A model generated the notes under the pieces. The model made no database searches, was not told where the DNA came from, and saw nothing but the letters and a program-made list of their open reading frames with translations. From the NCBI GenBank assembly GCA_903828645.1, contig CAIKNA010000256.1, positions 1 to 32,588 on the forward strand: DNA of 32,588 bases. The letters are read 5' to 3'. Numbering within the stretch: the stretch's first letter is position 1; every line of letters begins with the position of its first letter. This DNA comes from an uncultured Bacteroidales bacterium. Lineage in GTDB: Bacteria; Bacteroidota; Bacteroidia; Bacteroidales; FEN-979. A program made the translations under genes and the position numbers. Shown here piece after piece: positions 1 through 8,585 of this stretch.

Positions 1-1059
1 ATCAGGGATATACGGTTTGCCGGAGGCAATGATACGATTATCACTGCATCTGACGATGGGATGGTGAAAATCTGGGTGTTGAGAAACAATGAATGTGAAA
101 TGACCGACAAAAAGGTCTCACAAACACTTGGTTCCCGTATTTCGGAAAAGATGAAAATATTGGTCGTCCTTAATCAGCAAAACAGCCTTTCATATTTCAA
201 TCTTGAAAAAAACCGGCTGGTTGATTTCGGTTACCAGGGCCCCGGAATGAATGTAACTATTTCTCCCGGCAATGACTTTATTTCGACCTCCTCATTTGAT
301 AAAACAGCCAGGATATGGGATACTGCCGGTAAGGAAATTGTAAGATTGGTCCATCCTTTTGAGGTGAGGAGCTCTGAATTTTCACCCGATGGCAAAACCG
401 TTTTAACGGCATGCAGCGACGGTGCCGCCAGGATCTGGGATTTCAGGGGTACAAAACTTAAGGAATTCAAGGCAGACAACGATCCGTTGCGCTGTGCCTC
501 CTTCTCCCCCGACGGGAAAAGAATCATTACCGGTTCTTCAAACAAGGTTGCAATCATCCGGAACCTTGACGGGACAATTGTTCAGCAGCTGAAAATGCAC
601 AAGGCGGATATTGTGAAGGCCAGGTATTCACCCGATGGAACATCGATATTGACTGCCTCATCCGACGGGCAGGCAATCCTCTGGAGTGCAGAGGGTGCAC
701 TCACTAAAATCCTTGACAATTCACACAGAACGGCCATTGAAGAGGTAGGGTTTTCGGCAAACAGCGATTACTTTTTCACGCTTTCAGGGAAGCCCTATAT
801 GATCATGATCTGGTCGCGAAAGGGGGAATTGCTGAATATTATCAATTTAGGGGATACAAAAGGCCACGCTCACTTTGCACAATTTTCGGAGGATGGCCAT
901 TCATTGCTGGTCATCACCAATACCCAGGAAAAAACATTGATTAAAAAATGGCCCTTGCGCGCAGAAGAGATCCTGACAAATGTAAACCAAAGGCATTTGC
1001 TGGGGATCATTCCGGATCTCAAGGAGGAAATGGAAGAATTTACCCTGCCGGGAAAATAG
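1..1059 (+). CDS. WD40 repeat protein, C-terminal part (5' end outside window)
   Basis: The reading frame is open from base 1, so the 352 visible residues are the C-terminal part of a larger protein; the first ATG, at 61, is internal. About seven WD40 blades can be read, each a variant of 'FSPDG...T.S.DG.A.IWD..G', for example FSPDGKTVLTACSDGAARIW and YSPDGTSILTASSDGQAILW, followed by a short tail (AEEILTNVNQRHLLG). This is a beta-propeller used for protein binding or sensing. In Bacteroidota such propellers often follow a STAND-type NTPase domain, but that part would be upstream and is not seen, so the link is only family knowledge. No signal peptide can be judged. The gene converges with the next one, with 13 bp between stop codons and no clear terminator. 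Confidence 0.85.
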   Translation: MRDIRFAGGNDTIITASDDGMVKIWVLRNNECEMTDKKVSQTLGSRISEKMKILVVLNQQNSLSYFNLEKNRLVDFGYQGPGMNVTISPGNDFISTSSFDKTARIWDTAGKEIVRLVHPFEVRSSEFSPDGKTVLTACSDGAARIWDFRGTKLKEFKADNDPLRCASFSPDGKRIITGSSNKVAIIRNLDGTIVQQLKMHKADIVKARYSPDGTSILTASSDGQAILWSAEGALTKILDNSHRTAIEEVGFSANSDYFFTLSGKPYMIMIWSRKGELLNIINLGDTKGHAHFAQFSEDGHSLLVITNTQEKTLIKKWPLRAEEILTNVNQRHLLGIIPDLKEEMEEFTLPGK

Positions 1060-1072
1060 GTTCCTGTTTATT

Positions 1073-2377
1073 TTATCCTCGCTTTCTTAACAGCAGAAAA
1101 TAAGCCGATACGGTAAGCAACACCGTGCCGGCTATGGTTGAACCTATATGCGGATAATAATGGTCATTGACTGAAAACACCTTCATGATGAATTCAGAGG
1201 CGTGAAAGATTACACTTACCACTCCCAGCAACGCGAGAAGGAATATCAGCCTGTTCAGGTTCTTGTCACTTTTTTCATTGATGATCCTGTTTATTTTGAT
1301 GATCTTCTTTTCAAGTTCTTCCACCTCCTCGTCGATTTCCAGCGATTTCTTTATTGTATGATAGATTTTATTTGGCAAGACGTTGTACGATATGGCAAAA
1401 AGGTTGTTGCTGTTGATGAATTTGGTAAAGTTTGCACGAAGTTTCTCCGAATATTTTTCATAAAAACTGATATTCGACAACTCAGAATTTACATGAAACA
1501 GGTAAAATTTCATTTTGAGGCAATGAATATAGATCAACAGGTAGGTCGTTCCCCAGGTCGTGTCGATGTTATTCAACTCATTGCCGATCACAGTAAACGA
1601 ATCAAAGATTGCCAGCGCTTTCCAGTTCGCGTATACAGAGATGCTGTTTGATCTCATCAGCTCCTGGTATAATTCGTCGGAACCCTTTGTTGAATGCTCA
1701 TGGCTTTTTGCCGCAACATGCTGGGCTGTTCCAATGTCAAACAGCCTGTTATTGATCTCATCGATGTCACCGGCGGCATTGATTACCGTAAACACCTTTA
1801 GTTTATTCCCCATGATATCAGACACCAGGTCCAATGAATTTCCGCCGGAAAGGATCTTTTGCTGAATAAAATCAATTGTTGTAAAATCAGTTTCCCCCGA
1901 CCGTATGCGGTTATTGCTTTCGAATAAACGGATCCGGTGAATAAATGATGAGATGGTTTCAAAACCGGCATTCTCATCTGTAAGGTTAACATGAAATGCA
2001 TACATCCCGAGCTTTTCCCTGGATGAATCGGAAATTGTTTCGGGGAAAAGAAAAACATCGACCCTGGCAATGGAAAATTTCAGGCTTTCCTCCTTCTCAT
2101 TCAGTAAAACCAGGTTTTTCAACCCGCTGACATCTGCCAGCCGGAGATGCTGAAACAAGCTGGTACAGGGATGCGCGTGCTTATGACAGTTTTTCGATAC
2201 AATCAGATTGGTAAAATTCGGGTAAAAAATCTGCCTGAGTATTTTTATCCCGGGGTCTTTTTCGAAAAGGTCTTCAAAGTCCTCATAGATGGTTCCGGGA
2301 AAAAGAATATCCTTCTCACGTTCCCTGTAAGAGAACAAACCGCAGAAAACAACCAGGGTGTTCAATTTATTTTCCAT
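1073..2377 (-). CDS. Unknown protein with C-terminal coiled coil and two TM helices
   Basis: This 434-residue protein is not recognised. Residues 1-350 look soluble and mixed alpha/beta with no signal peptide. A charged helical stretch (EIDEEVEELEKKIIKINRI, about 350-375) probably forms a coiled coil. It leads into a hydrophobic helix (FLLALLGVVSVIFHASEFIM), a short loop and a second helix (IAGTVLLTVSAYFLLL), ending in the positive tail RKRG. A long cytosolic domain plus a C-terminal two-helix hairpin is the topology of CorA-type (2-TM-GxN) transporters. However, the loop between the helices has no GMN motif, so I do not assign it there. The ATG at 2377 is the first in frame. It converges with the WD40 gene; no operon partner is visible. 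Confidence 0.7.
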   Translation of the reverse strand: MENKLNTLVVFCGLFSYREREKDILFPGTIYEDFEDLFEKDPGIKILRQIFYPNFTNLIVSKNCHKHAHPCTSLFQHLRLADVSGLKNLVLLNEKEESLKFSIARVDVFLFPETISDSSREKLGMYAFHVNLTDENAGFETISSFIHRIRLFESNNRIRSGETDFTTIDFIQQKILSGGNSLDLVSDIMGNKLKVFTVINAAGDIDEINNRLFDIGTAQHVAAKSHEHSTKGSDELYQELMRSNSISVYANWKALAIFDSFTVIGNELNNIDTTWGTTYLLIYIHCLKMKFYLFHVNSELSNISFYEKYSEKLRANFTKFINSNNLFAISYNVLPNKIYHTIKKSLEIDEEVEELEKKIIKINRIINEKSDKNLNRLIFLLALLGVVSVIFHASEFIMKVFSVNDHYYPHIGSTIAGTVLLTVSAYFLLLRKRG

Positions 2378-2440
2378 CTGAACAAAATTTTAAGATTCAT
2401 AACAATATTGCCTGCCTGATGTCAATCTCTTGCAAGAAGA

Positions 2441-2665
2441 TCCACGAAGAAACCTCGAAGAACCACGAAGTTTTAAACTTTTAAAGTTCAACGGTCGGTT
2501 CCTTTCTTTATGTCATACATAATGAAAACTTCAAAAGTTGATTTCAGTAACCCTATTCCTGGCAACCTCTGAAGCTCAATGGCACAGACAATGACTTTTT
2601 CGACAGGAAATCAATTATTGACGAAAATCCAGGTTCTTCTGGTTTCTTCGAGGTTTCTTCGTGGA
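2441..2665. repeat. Inverted-repeat element, MITE-like, 22-bp perfect arms
   Basis: Two perfectly complementary 22-bp arms lie at 2441-2462 and 2644-2665, about 180 bp apart. They are built from the short unit CGAAGAA, and further CGAAG units lie just outside and inside the arms. The interior has no credible reading frame. This fills most of the 315-bp gap between the 434-residue membrane protein and the T9SS protein. It could be a non-autonomous transposable relic, a dispersed intergenic repeat or a long bidirectional hairpin. No clear target-site duplication was found. Confidence 0.6.
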
Positions 2666-2692
2666 ACTTCGTGTAAAAAACTAAAAGGGTGA

Positions 2693-4306
2693 TTATTGTT
2701 TGACAATTTTCCTCAACCCGGCCTCACCATTCATGCTGACACGAAGCAGGTATATCCCGGGGGCGTAACCGGCCAGGGACAATTCATGCTTTTTTCCGGA
2801 ATGAAATTCGTTCTCCATAACCAGCGATCCCATGTTGTTATAACAGCTGACAGCGACGGTTGATTCACGCTGTTCTCCTGGTAATTCAAGCGTAAATGAA
2901 CCTGGCGTCGGGTTGGGATAGATGATCATCTTCAGCCCGGACAGGAAACAATCATTGTTCCCGCCTGCAATGGTCATGTCGCCCGGAGAGAGGTTTGATC
3001 CAAACACCTGGCTGCAGAACTGGCCGGTCGTCGTAATGAATCCCCGTGCCGATCCCCCGCTCTCTACTTTGAACCCCGGCTTGAACGTTATTTTTTGTCC
3101 CGCAATAAAGGTTGCTGTGCCTCCATTGTGAACAACCACGCTCTGAGATCCTGAAACGGTCAGATTATGCAATGCATCATAGCATTTTGTTACACCACTG
3201 GATAGAAATTCATCCTGGACGCTGCACGAAGGCGAAACCACATACGCCGGGTAAACCCGGATGATGTTTGAATCGACCATGATTGAATCGGCTACAACAT
3301 TGACAGTCAGATTAATGGTATCAAGAGGATTATATACTTTTACAATATTTGCACCATTGGCGGTATACATGGGGATTCCCGGATAATCACTGGTTATGCT
3401 GTAATCTCCCTCTTCAAAATGCCCAAGGCGGAATGACCCGTCTGTTCCGGATACTGAATAGCCCGAAAGTGATGCAACGCTGGGATGCTTTATAATAATC
3501 CCGACATTGTCGATCGGATCGTTGGCCTTCGCGTGGCTGACTTTATATACATTCCCTTTTATAATCGATGGAGCACTTCCTTGTATCGGCGAAGGCTTCG
3601 CGATCATATGGATTGTATCGAGAATCATACTGGCTGTGGCAACAATAGCAGTTGCATCGCTCCACGAAGGCGTATCGCCCAGGTAGGTCGAAATCATGGT
3701 CTGGGGAACGGTGGACGGTGTGACTAAAATCGGAGAACCATCGGCTCCACAGGTATTGTAAAACGTAAAATGGCCGGAATTAACCGGTGTTGTGGCCACT
3801 GTGTCAAGTACGCCGTATTTGGTATTATACATATATGCAGTCCCGCTGCTCAGAAGAGTTCCGTTCAAAGCCTTCACGGTTCCCGAGATATTAATGTCAC
3901 CGGAATTCTCCATCACATGCACCGATCCGCTGTGGGAACCACCCGGCGGAGGCGAGAAGGTGACCGTAAGATAGAAGTAGTCGGTAGCGTAACCCTCCCC
4001 ATTGCAGTAACCATAACCATTCGTTGTCTGACCGTCTCCTGTCACAGGATACCCTGTTGGAAAAAGAACCGGGTTTTTTACATGTGTTGTCCAGGAGCCG
4101 CTGGTATTATGCCAGGAAAAGGTTGCGCCAGGATTGCTGCAAGCATCAGGGAAATTACATATGAGCTGAATAGGTTCGGGACGACATACCGGGTTCCTGA
4201 CGGCAACCTGCGCAAGTACCCTCACCGGCAAGGCAAACATTAAGGGGATAATGATAAATGACCATCTCATTTTTCTTATCCATGCTTTAAAATAAATTGT
4301 TTTCAT
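2693..4306 (-). CDS. T9SS-secreted protein with carboxypeptidase-regulatory-like and coathanger-like domains
   Basis: This 537-residue secreted protein has a signal peptide at about 1-33 ending LPVRVLAQ. An alternative ATG at residue 13 would also keep the signal. Residues 35-240 are Ser/Thr/Gly-rich beta structure. About 248-335 resembles a carboxypeptidase-regulatory-like beta-sandwich (GNVYKVS...DGSFRLGHFEEGDYSI). About 375-432 matches the '3-coathanger stack' pattern (FIAGQKITFKPGFKVESGG). The last ~78 residues are a type A T9SS sorting domain (IIYPNPTPGSFTLEL ... GIYLLRVSMNGEAG ... KIVKQ). The protein should cross the outer membrane through T9SS and be anchored or released after tail removal. 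No catalytic motif is seen; a structural or adhesive role is likely. Its tail and coathanger segments resemble those of the 1595-residue protein at 9614. Confidence 0.85.
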   Translation of the reverse strand: MKTIYFKAWIRKMRWSFIIIPLMFALPVRVLAQVAVRNPVCRPEPIQLICNFPDACSNPGATFSWHNTSGSWTTHVKNPVLFPTGYPVTGDGQTTNGYGYCNGEGYATDYFYLTVTFSPPPGGSHSGSVHVMENSGDINISGTVKALNGTLLSSGTAYMYNTKYGVLDTVATTPVNSGHFTFYNTCGADGSPILVTPSTVPQTMISTYLGDTPSWSDATAIVATASMILDTIHMIAKPSPIQGSAPSIIKGNVYKVSHAKANDPIDNVGIIIKHPSVASLSGYSVSGTDGSFRLGHFEEGDYSITSDYPGIPMYTANGANIVKVYNPLDTINLTVNVVADSIMVDSNIIRVYPAYVVSPSCSVQDEFLSSGVTKCYDALHNLTVSGSQSVVVHNGGTATFIAGQKITFKPGFKVESGGSARGFITTTGQFCSQVFGSNLSPGDMTIAGGNNDCFLSGLKMIIYPNPTPGSFTLELPGEQRESTVAVSCYNNMGSLVMENEFHSGKKHELSLAGYAPGIYLLRVSMNGEAGLRKIVKQ

Positions 4307-4803
4307 AATAACCTGAATTGTTAGTTATTAAAAATAGACCTGTCAGAACGGCCTGCGTGCAAATCTGCAATTCCCTTCCTGACCTTGCAGATACTCAGGG
4401 AGATCGCAATGTGAAAAACAGGAATATAAAAAGGAAGTTGGTGATTGTTTCATAAGAAAGTCAATATGGAATGGGTTCCTCTGCCAATTACTGACTAATG
4501 CAATGTAAATATATGATTTAATTTTCAATTACCTGATTTTTTCAATCTAATTGCGTGTCAATAATTAACAAGTACGTGAAATTTTCAATAAAACACCTCC
4601 CCGAAAAATCGTCCGATGGCAAATATCAACGAGCATATTTTTCCTGTTTTTATGAATAATTCTGTTTAGTAACATATATTTTTTTATTTTTGCCCTGTTC
4701 TAATCCGGATTAATTCTAAATTCAGGCCAGGATGGTTTAAAACAAGATACTTATCAAAAATATTAATCAGTTCTATATTCATCAACTTTAATACTTAACC
4801 GAT
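4307..4803. other. 497-bp divergent intergenic region
   Basis: This AT-rich spacer separates the minus-strand T9SS gene from the plus-strand barrel gene. A 61-codon minus-strand frame at 4343-4528 has no recognisable content. TATTTTTG at 4685-4692 matches the Bacteroidota -7 box TAnnTTTG for the plus-strand gene and would give a leader of about 105 nt; the expected -33 TTTG is poor (TCTG at 4661-4664). No promoter box was found for the minus-strand gene. Confidence 0.4.
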
Positions 4804-5421
4804 ATGAAAAAAACAGTTGCGCTTATTCTTTTTGCATTCTTTGCCGCCGGATTGTCCTACGGTCAAATTGCACTCGGGGTAAAACTGGGATATAACGCCA
4901 ACAAATTGTCAACCAATCTTGATTCTGTCAAGAACCAGGTCAACAGCGGCTTCCACATAGGGGTATGGACACGGATCGGGAACCGGTTTTACGTAGCGCC
5001 CGAATTGCTTTATTCCATGAGCGGAGCTGTTTTCACCAATGAAGGCAACCTGTCAACCAATAACTGGAAACAGAAGATCAAGATCGGGAGTCTCGATGTT
5101 CCTGTAATGGTAGGTTTTAAAATCGTTCATTCCGATTTCATTACCTGGAGGATAGAGCTTGGACCACAGGCATCTTTCAACATCAGTAAAAAAGTTTCAA
5201 ACGAAAATTCTGTTTTGGGTCCTATCCAGGAGTCAAGTATGAGTTCCATGAGCTGGTATGCAATAGGTGGCACCGGCATTGATATTTTATTCCTCAGCCT
5301 GGATATCCGGTACAAATATGGGCTCAACCAGCTCATCAAAGATGCCGGAAATTATCAATTCGACACCAAAGACCAGATGTTCGTGGTCTCTCTTGGATTC
5401 AAGATCTTCGGAAAGAAATAG
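4804..5421 (+). CDS. Outer-membrane beta-barrel protein (PorT-like / OMP_b-brl_2 type)
   Basis: The 205-residue product starts with a clear signal peptide (MKKTVALILFAFFAAGLSYG, cut before QIALG). The mature part is alternating hydrophobic/polar beta strands: GVKLGYNANKLST at the N-terminus, then GFHIGVWTRIGNRFYVAPEL, and a closing strand (MFVVSLGFKIFGKK) that begins four residues short of a typical terminal strand. This is the common small eight-stranded barrel architecture of Bacteroidota. Strands such as LDIRYKYGLNQL also fit. Such proteins sit in the outer membrane; individual functions are mostly unknown, and none is shown here. It stands alone, 86 bp ahead of the channel gene on the same strand. 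Confidence 0.8.
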   Translation: MKKTVALILFAFFAAGLSYGQIALGVKLGYNANKLSTNLDSVKNQVNSGFHIGVWTRIGNRFYVAPELLYSMSGAVFTNEGNLSTNNWKQKIKIGSLDVPVMVGFKIVHSDFITWRIELGPQASFNISKKVSNENSVLGPIQESSMSSMSWYAIGGTGIDILFLSLDIRYKYGLNQLIKDAGNYQFDTKDQMFVVSLGFKIFGKK

Positions 5422-5507
5422 CTCCGAATTTTTTCCGGATTTTTATTGATTCGGATGAGCATTACCTGCCATTCTCACTGATTTTTCAATGACCTGATTC
5501 CGGGAAA

Positions 5508-8021
5508 ATGAGCAGAATTAATAACAAACGACTCCTTTCTGAAAAACGGAATATCGGTGTGCTGATCATCGGTGTGTTTTTTCTTTTCTCCTATCAGCCC
5601 TCCTATCCCGCCAGTTATCCTGAGCAGAAAAATGATTCATCCCTTAATTTGTCAGCCGGTTATGAGCAGTTGTCAGCCCGTACCAAAGTACTGGTGGCCA
5701 GGGAATTTATTAACAGCAGGGTAGATTTCAATGCGCATCAGGCTGTTTTACAGCAAGGCAGAACCTTCGCGCTCATCAAGAACGAACTTGCAAAGGCAAG
5801 AAATTTTCTCAAACAGGGATATTCCTACCAGGAAATAAAAGATGAGATCGACAAGCTTACCGTATGGAAAAAACTAGCCGGTGAAGGCGTTATTACCGGT
5901 AAAGACAATTTACAAACTGTCAGGAACCTGGCGGCCACCTCCATCCTGTTAAAAGAGTTGCTCAACAGGACCAACGACCGGCTGCAAAAGATCGCGTTGT
6001 ATCACAAAACACTGAGCCAGTTCCAGTATAAACTTGATTCCCTGATGATGGACAGTGTTCTTTACATTGTTCCCAACGATTCTGTTTCGCTGATCCGGTA
6101 TTTTCAGCGGCTGATATTGTTAAGCAAGGACTATACACCGGTTAAAGTTCCCTTGAAAACAGCGTTGGACAGCGTTGAAAAACTTGAGATCAAGTTCAGC
6201 ATGATCAAATTCAGCCTCGAATCCGACATCACTGAAACCGAAAACCAACGGAAAACTTTATACGAAAAAATAGGGATTATTGAAACCGGAACTTTCGGAC
6301 GAGGTATTGATAAGAGCAAATCAATTAAGGAGGTTATTGCTTTTTCTTTCAACAAGGCAGAACTGGTATTGCTCTTTTATGTAGCCAACCATCTCAGTTC
6401 ACTCATCCTGATGCTTTTTTTTATCATCGGGATTGCCTTTTACCTGATCCTGCTGAGACGAAAATGCAAGGAAGAGAAGCTGCCTGAAACAATGAAGGAG
6501 GAGCAAACCTTTTTATCCAACCCTTTTCCTGCGGCAACACTTCTGGTCCTTACTCTCTTTCAGTTCTTTCTGCCACTTCCTCCGTTTGTTTTCAGCGGGT
6601 TGCTCTGGCTGATCAGCGGTATTGCTTTGTCGGTGATCATTCGAAAATCGGTCCCTTCGCTAGGGTATACAACCTGGCTTGTTTTCTTTGGATTATTCCT
6701 GGTTGGGTTTTTAGGCAACCTGCTCCTCTTGCAGTCAGCCTTCGAAAGATGGAGTATGCTGCTGTATATTCTTTCAGCAATGGCTTGCGGGATATTCTTC
6801 CTCGTCAGGTTATTTAAACATGAAACCAGGGAAAAGCTGGTCCTGTTGTTTATTACGACCCTGGTTATTTTTGAAATTCTGGCCCTTGTAAACTATTTGT
6901 CGGGAGGATACAACCAGGCAAAAACGTTTATGGCCACAGGGGTTTTTACCATTATTGTTGCCTATTTCCTTTTCTGGACGGCCCGAATCGGGAATGATGT
7001 CCTGCAACTGTCTTTGCATTTCTTCCATGGAAATGAAGAGGATTATCATGCAGGGTCCCGGGAGAAGCCGGCAAAAAGGGCCCCCTCCTTTTTACTTTAT
7101 TTTATATTTTTCGTTGGTTGGTTCATCCTCATCAGCCGGAATTTCTATTTTTATCAAACCTTGTTTGAACCGCTGCAAGAAGCGCTCACCGATACCCAAA
7201 CAATCGGAGCCTTTACCTTTACTTATCAAAGCATTTTCATCTTCTTTGGAATACTGGTTTTTTCGGGGATCATATCCCAGGTCGTTTCGTTCCTTGCATC
7301 TGATCCTGCCACAGGAACCGGTAAATCGAAATCGGGAGGTCTAGGAAGCTGGATGTTGCTTATCCGGATAACCATCATCACTCTTGGCGTAATGCTGGCC
7401 TTTGTTTCTGCGGGAATCCCGATGGATAAGTTTGCCATCATCCTGGGCGCCCTGAGCGTTGGCATCGGTTTTGGCCTGCAAACCCTGATCAACAACCTGG
7501 TGAGCGGAGTGATCATCGCCTTTGAGAAACCGATCAACGTGGGCGACATCGTAGAAATCACCGGCCAGGTAGGTAAAATGAAATCTATCGGGATCCGCAG
7601 CAGTGTCGTAACTACCTGGGATGGCGCCGACGTGATTATTCCAAACGGAGATTTATTGAATCAGCACCTGATCAACTGGACCCTGGGAAGCACCCGGCGA
7701 CGGTACGTCCTTGACCTCGGTGTAGCTTATGGAACCGATCTTCAAAAGACCACGCAACTGTTACTTGATCTGATGCACAAAGATCACCGGATATTGAAAC
7801 ATCCTGAGCCGATCGTGCTGGTCAACGAGTTTGCCAGCAGTTCGGTTGACATGAGTCTGAAGTTCTGGGTGGGGCATTTCAGCATAGGTTTTGACGTGAA
7901 AAGTGATCTGATCCTTGCCATCGATGTGCTTTTCAGGGAATATGGAATCGTAATCCCGTTTCCACAGCAGGATGTGCATATCCGTTCAAACACCGACCTT
8001 CCGGAAATCAAGGCTGATTGA
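5508..8021 (+). CDS. Large MscS-family mechanosensitive channel
   Basis: This 837-residue inner-membrane channel has an N-terminal signal or anchor (IGVLIIGVFFLFSYQPSYPA) and a helical, probably periplasmic region at about 40-280. Roughly ten hydrophobic helices follow between about 285 and 660. The conserved MscS core lies at about 635-820: pore helix GALSVGIGFGLQTLINNLVS, then the beta domain (EKPINVGDIVEITGQVGKMK, DVIIPNGDLLNQHLINWT) and a C-terminal alpha/beta domain. Size and layout resemble the long MscK/MscM-like members rather than the 286-residue MscS. These channels open under membrane tension to release solutes during osmotic down-shock. The ATG at 5508 starts the signal-like segment. 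The gene ends about 30 bp before a hairpin. Confidence 0.9.
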   Translation: MSRINNKRLLSEKRNIGVLIIGVFFLFSYQPSYPASYPEQKNDSSLNLSAGYEQLSARTKVLVAREFINSRVDFNAHQAVLQQGRTFALIKNELAKARNFLKQGYSYQEIKDEIDKLTVWKKLAGEGVITGKDNLQTVRNLAATSILLKELLNRTNDRLQKIALYHKTLSQFQYKLDSLMMDSVLYIVPNDSVSLIRYFQRLILLSKDYTPVKVPLKTALDSVEKLEIKFSMIKFSLESDITETENQRKTLYEKIGIIETGTFGRGIDKSKSIKEVIAFSFNKAELVLLFYVANHLSSLILMLFFIIGIAFYLILLRRKCKEEKLPETMKEEQTFLSNPFPAATLLVLTLFQFFLPLPPFVFSGLLWLISGIALSVIIRKSVPSLGYTTWLVFFGLFLVGFLGNLLLLQSAFERWSMLLYILSAMACGIFFLVRLFKHETREKLVLLFITTLVIFEILALVNYLSGGYNQAKTFMATGVFTIIVAYFLFWTARIGNDVLQLSLHFFHGNEEDYHAGSREKPAKRAPSFLLYFIFFVGWFILISRNFYFYQTLFEPLQEALTDTQTIGAFTFTYQSIFIFFGILVFSGIISQVVSFLASDPATGTGKSKSGGLGSWMLLIRITIITLGVMLAFVSAGIPMDKFAIILGALSVGIGFGLQTLINNLVSGVIIAFEKPINVGDIVEITGQVGKMKSIGIRSSVVTTWDGADVIIPNGDLLNQHLINWTLGSTRRRYVLDLGVAYGTDLQKTTQLLLDLMHKDHRILKHPEPIVLVNEFASSSVDMSLKFWVGHFSIGFDVKSDLILAIDVLFREYGIVIPFPQQDVHIRSNTDLPEIKAD

Positions 8022-8051
8022 TCTTTCACTGTCACTATTTTGTCCATTGGT

Positions 8052-8094
8052 GGGGAAAAAAGGCCCCGAACATGTTGGTTTACAATGTTCAGGG
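8052..8094 (-). terminator. Hairpin terminator, reads best on the minus strand
   Basis: The arms 8064-8073 and 8085-8094 form a 10-bp stem. Read on the minus strand it is fully paired (one U-G pair) and is followed by a run of six T residues (8056-8061); read on the plus strand it has one C-A mismatch. No intact minus-strand gene lies upstream, yet the sequence closely resembles the terminator after tRNA-Phe at 30418-30453. It may also stop transcription from the MscS gene. I suspect it is a displaced copy of the tRNA terminator. Confidence 0.55.
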
Positions 8095-8116
8095 TCTTCT
8101 TTCTGTGGTTTAAACA

Positions 8117-8258
8117 GAACTACTTATTTTGTTGCCCAATTCCTGCCCAATCCGCTTTTTCTTTCGATTTGCTGAACCCGAAATTACTTCCCCTGGAACT
8201 ATGCTTTAAGATTCGAGACGATTAGGCTGATGATAAAGCGCTATTCCAGAGAGAACTG
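8117..8258. repeat. 142-bp dispersed repeat, copy 1
   Basis: Aligned without gaps, this stretch is roughly 80% identical by eye to 19214-19355, with the first 23 bases identical. Frames on both strands contain stops, so it is not an intact gene; the minus strand has short open pieces (such as KSKEKADWAGIGQQNK) that could be a decayed coding end. In both copies the repeat lies just past a terminator/tRNA-like segment, which suggests a conserved end of a mobile element. The rest of the 564-bp gap after the MscS gene (8259-8472) shows no recognised feature. Confidence 0.7.
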
Positions 8259-8472
8259 TGTATTTCTGCCAAAAGACTTTAGCCCCTGGATAAGGGATTT
8301 TCTGTCTATGTTATCACCGGGCCTGCTGAAAAAATTACTATCGAAATATTGACAATATAACCGCAACCCGATTAAATAAATCACGTTGAGCATGAGAATG
8401 ATTGCAGCAACAGGCGATTTGTTTGCCTGTACGAGATGAATATATTTTTCAGATGGGCAAAAAAATCAGGGA

Positions 8473-8505
8473 TTTGTCATGGATAATTAATATATTGTAT
8501 ATTTG
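8473..8505 (+). promoter_or_regulatory. Bacteroidota-type promoter for the beta-helix/repeat-protein operon
   Basis: TTTG at 8473-8476 and TATATTTG at 8498-8505 match the -33 and -7 elements (TTTG, TAnnTTTG), with a 21-bp spacer. Transcription would start near 8512, giving a leader of about 75 nt before the ATG at 8586. This is the best full promoter match in the window. Confidence 0.65.
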
Positions 8506-8585
8506 TAATCAGTTTAAATAAAGAATAATTATTTATATAGTAATGCTGTTTTAACCAAATTTAACAAAACAAAAGGAGAATCAAC

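Noticed and set aside
4343-4528. 61-codon minus-strand frame in the 4307-4803 gap
   Set aside because: No recognisable sequence, no signal or domain, no start context; fits a chance frame in a spacer.
8040-8225. Short plus-strand frames after the MscS gene
   Set aside because: They run across the hairpin and the 142-bp repeat, and the corresponding frames in the second copy are broken.
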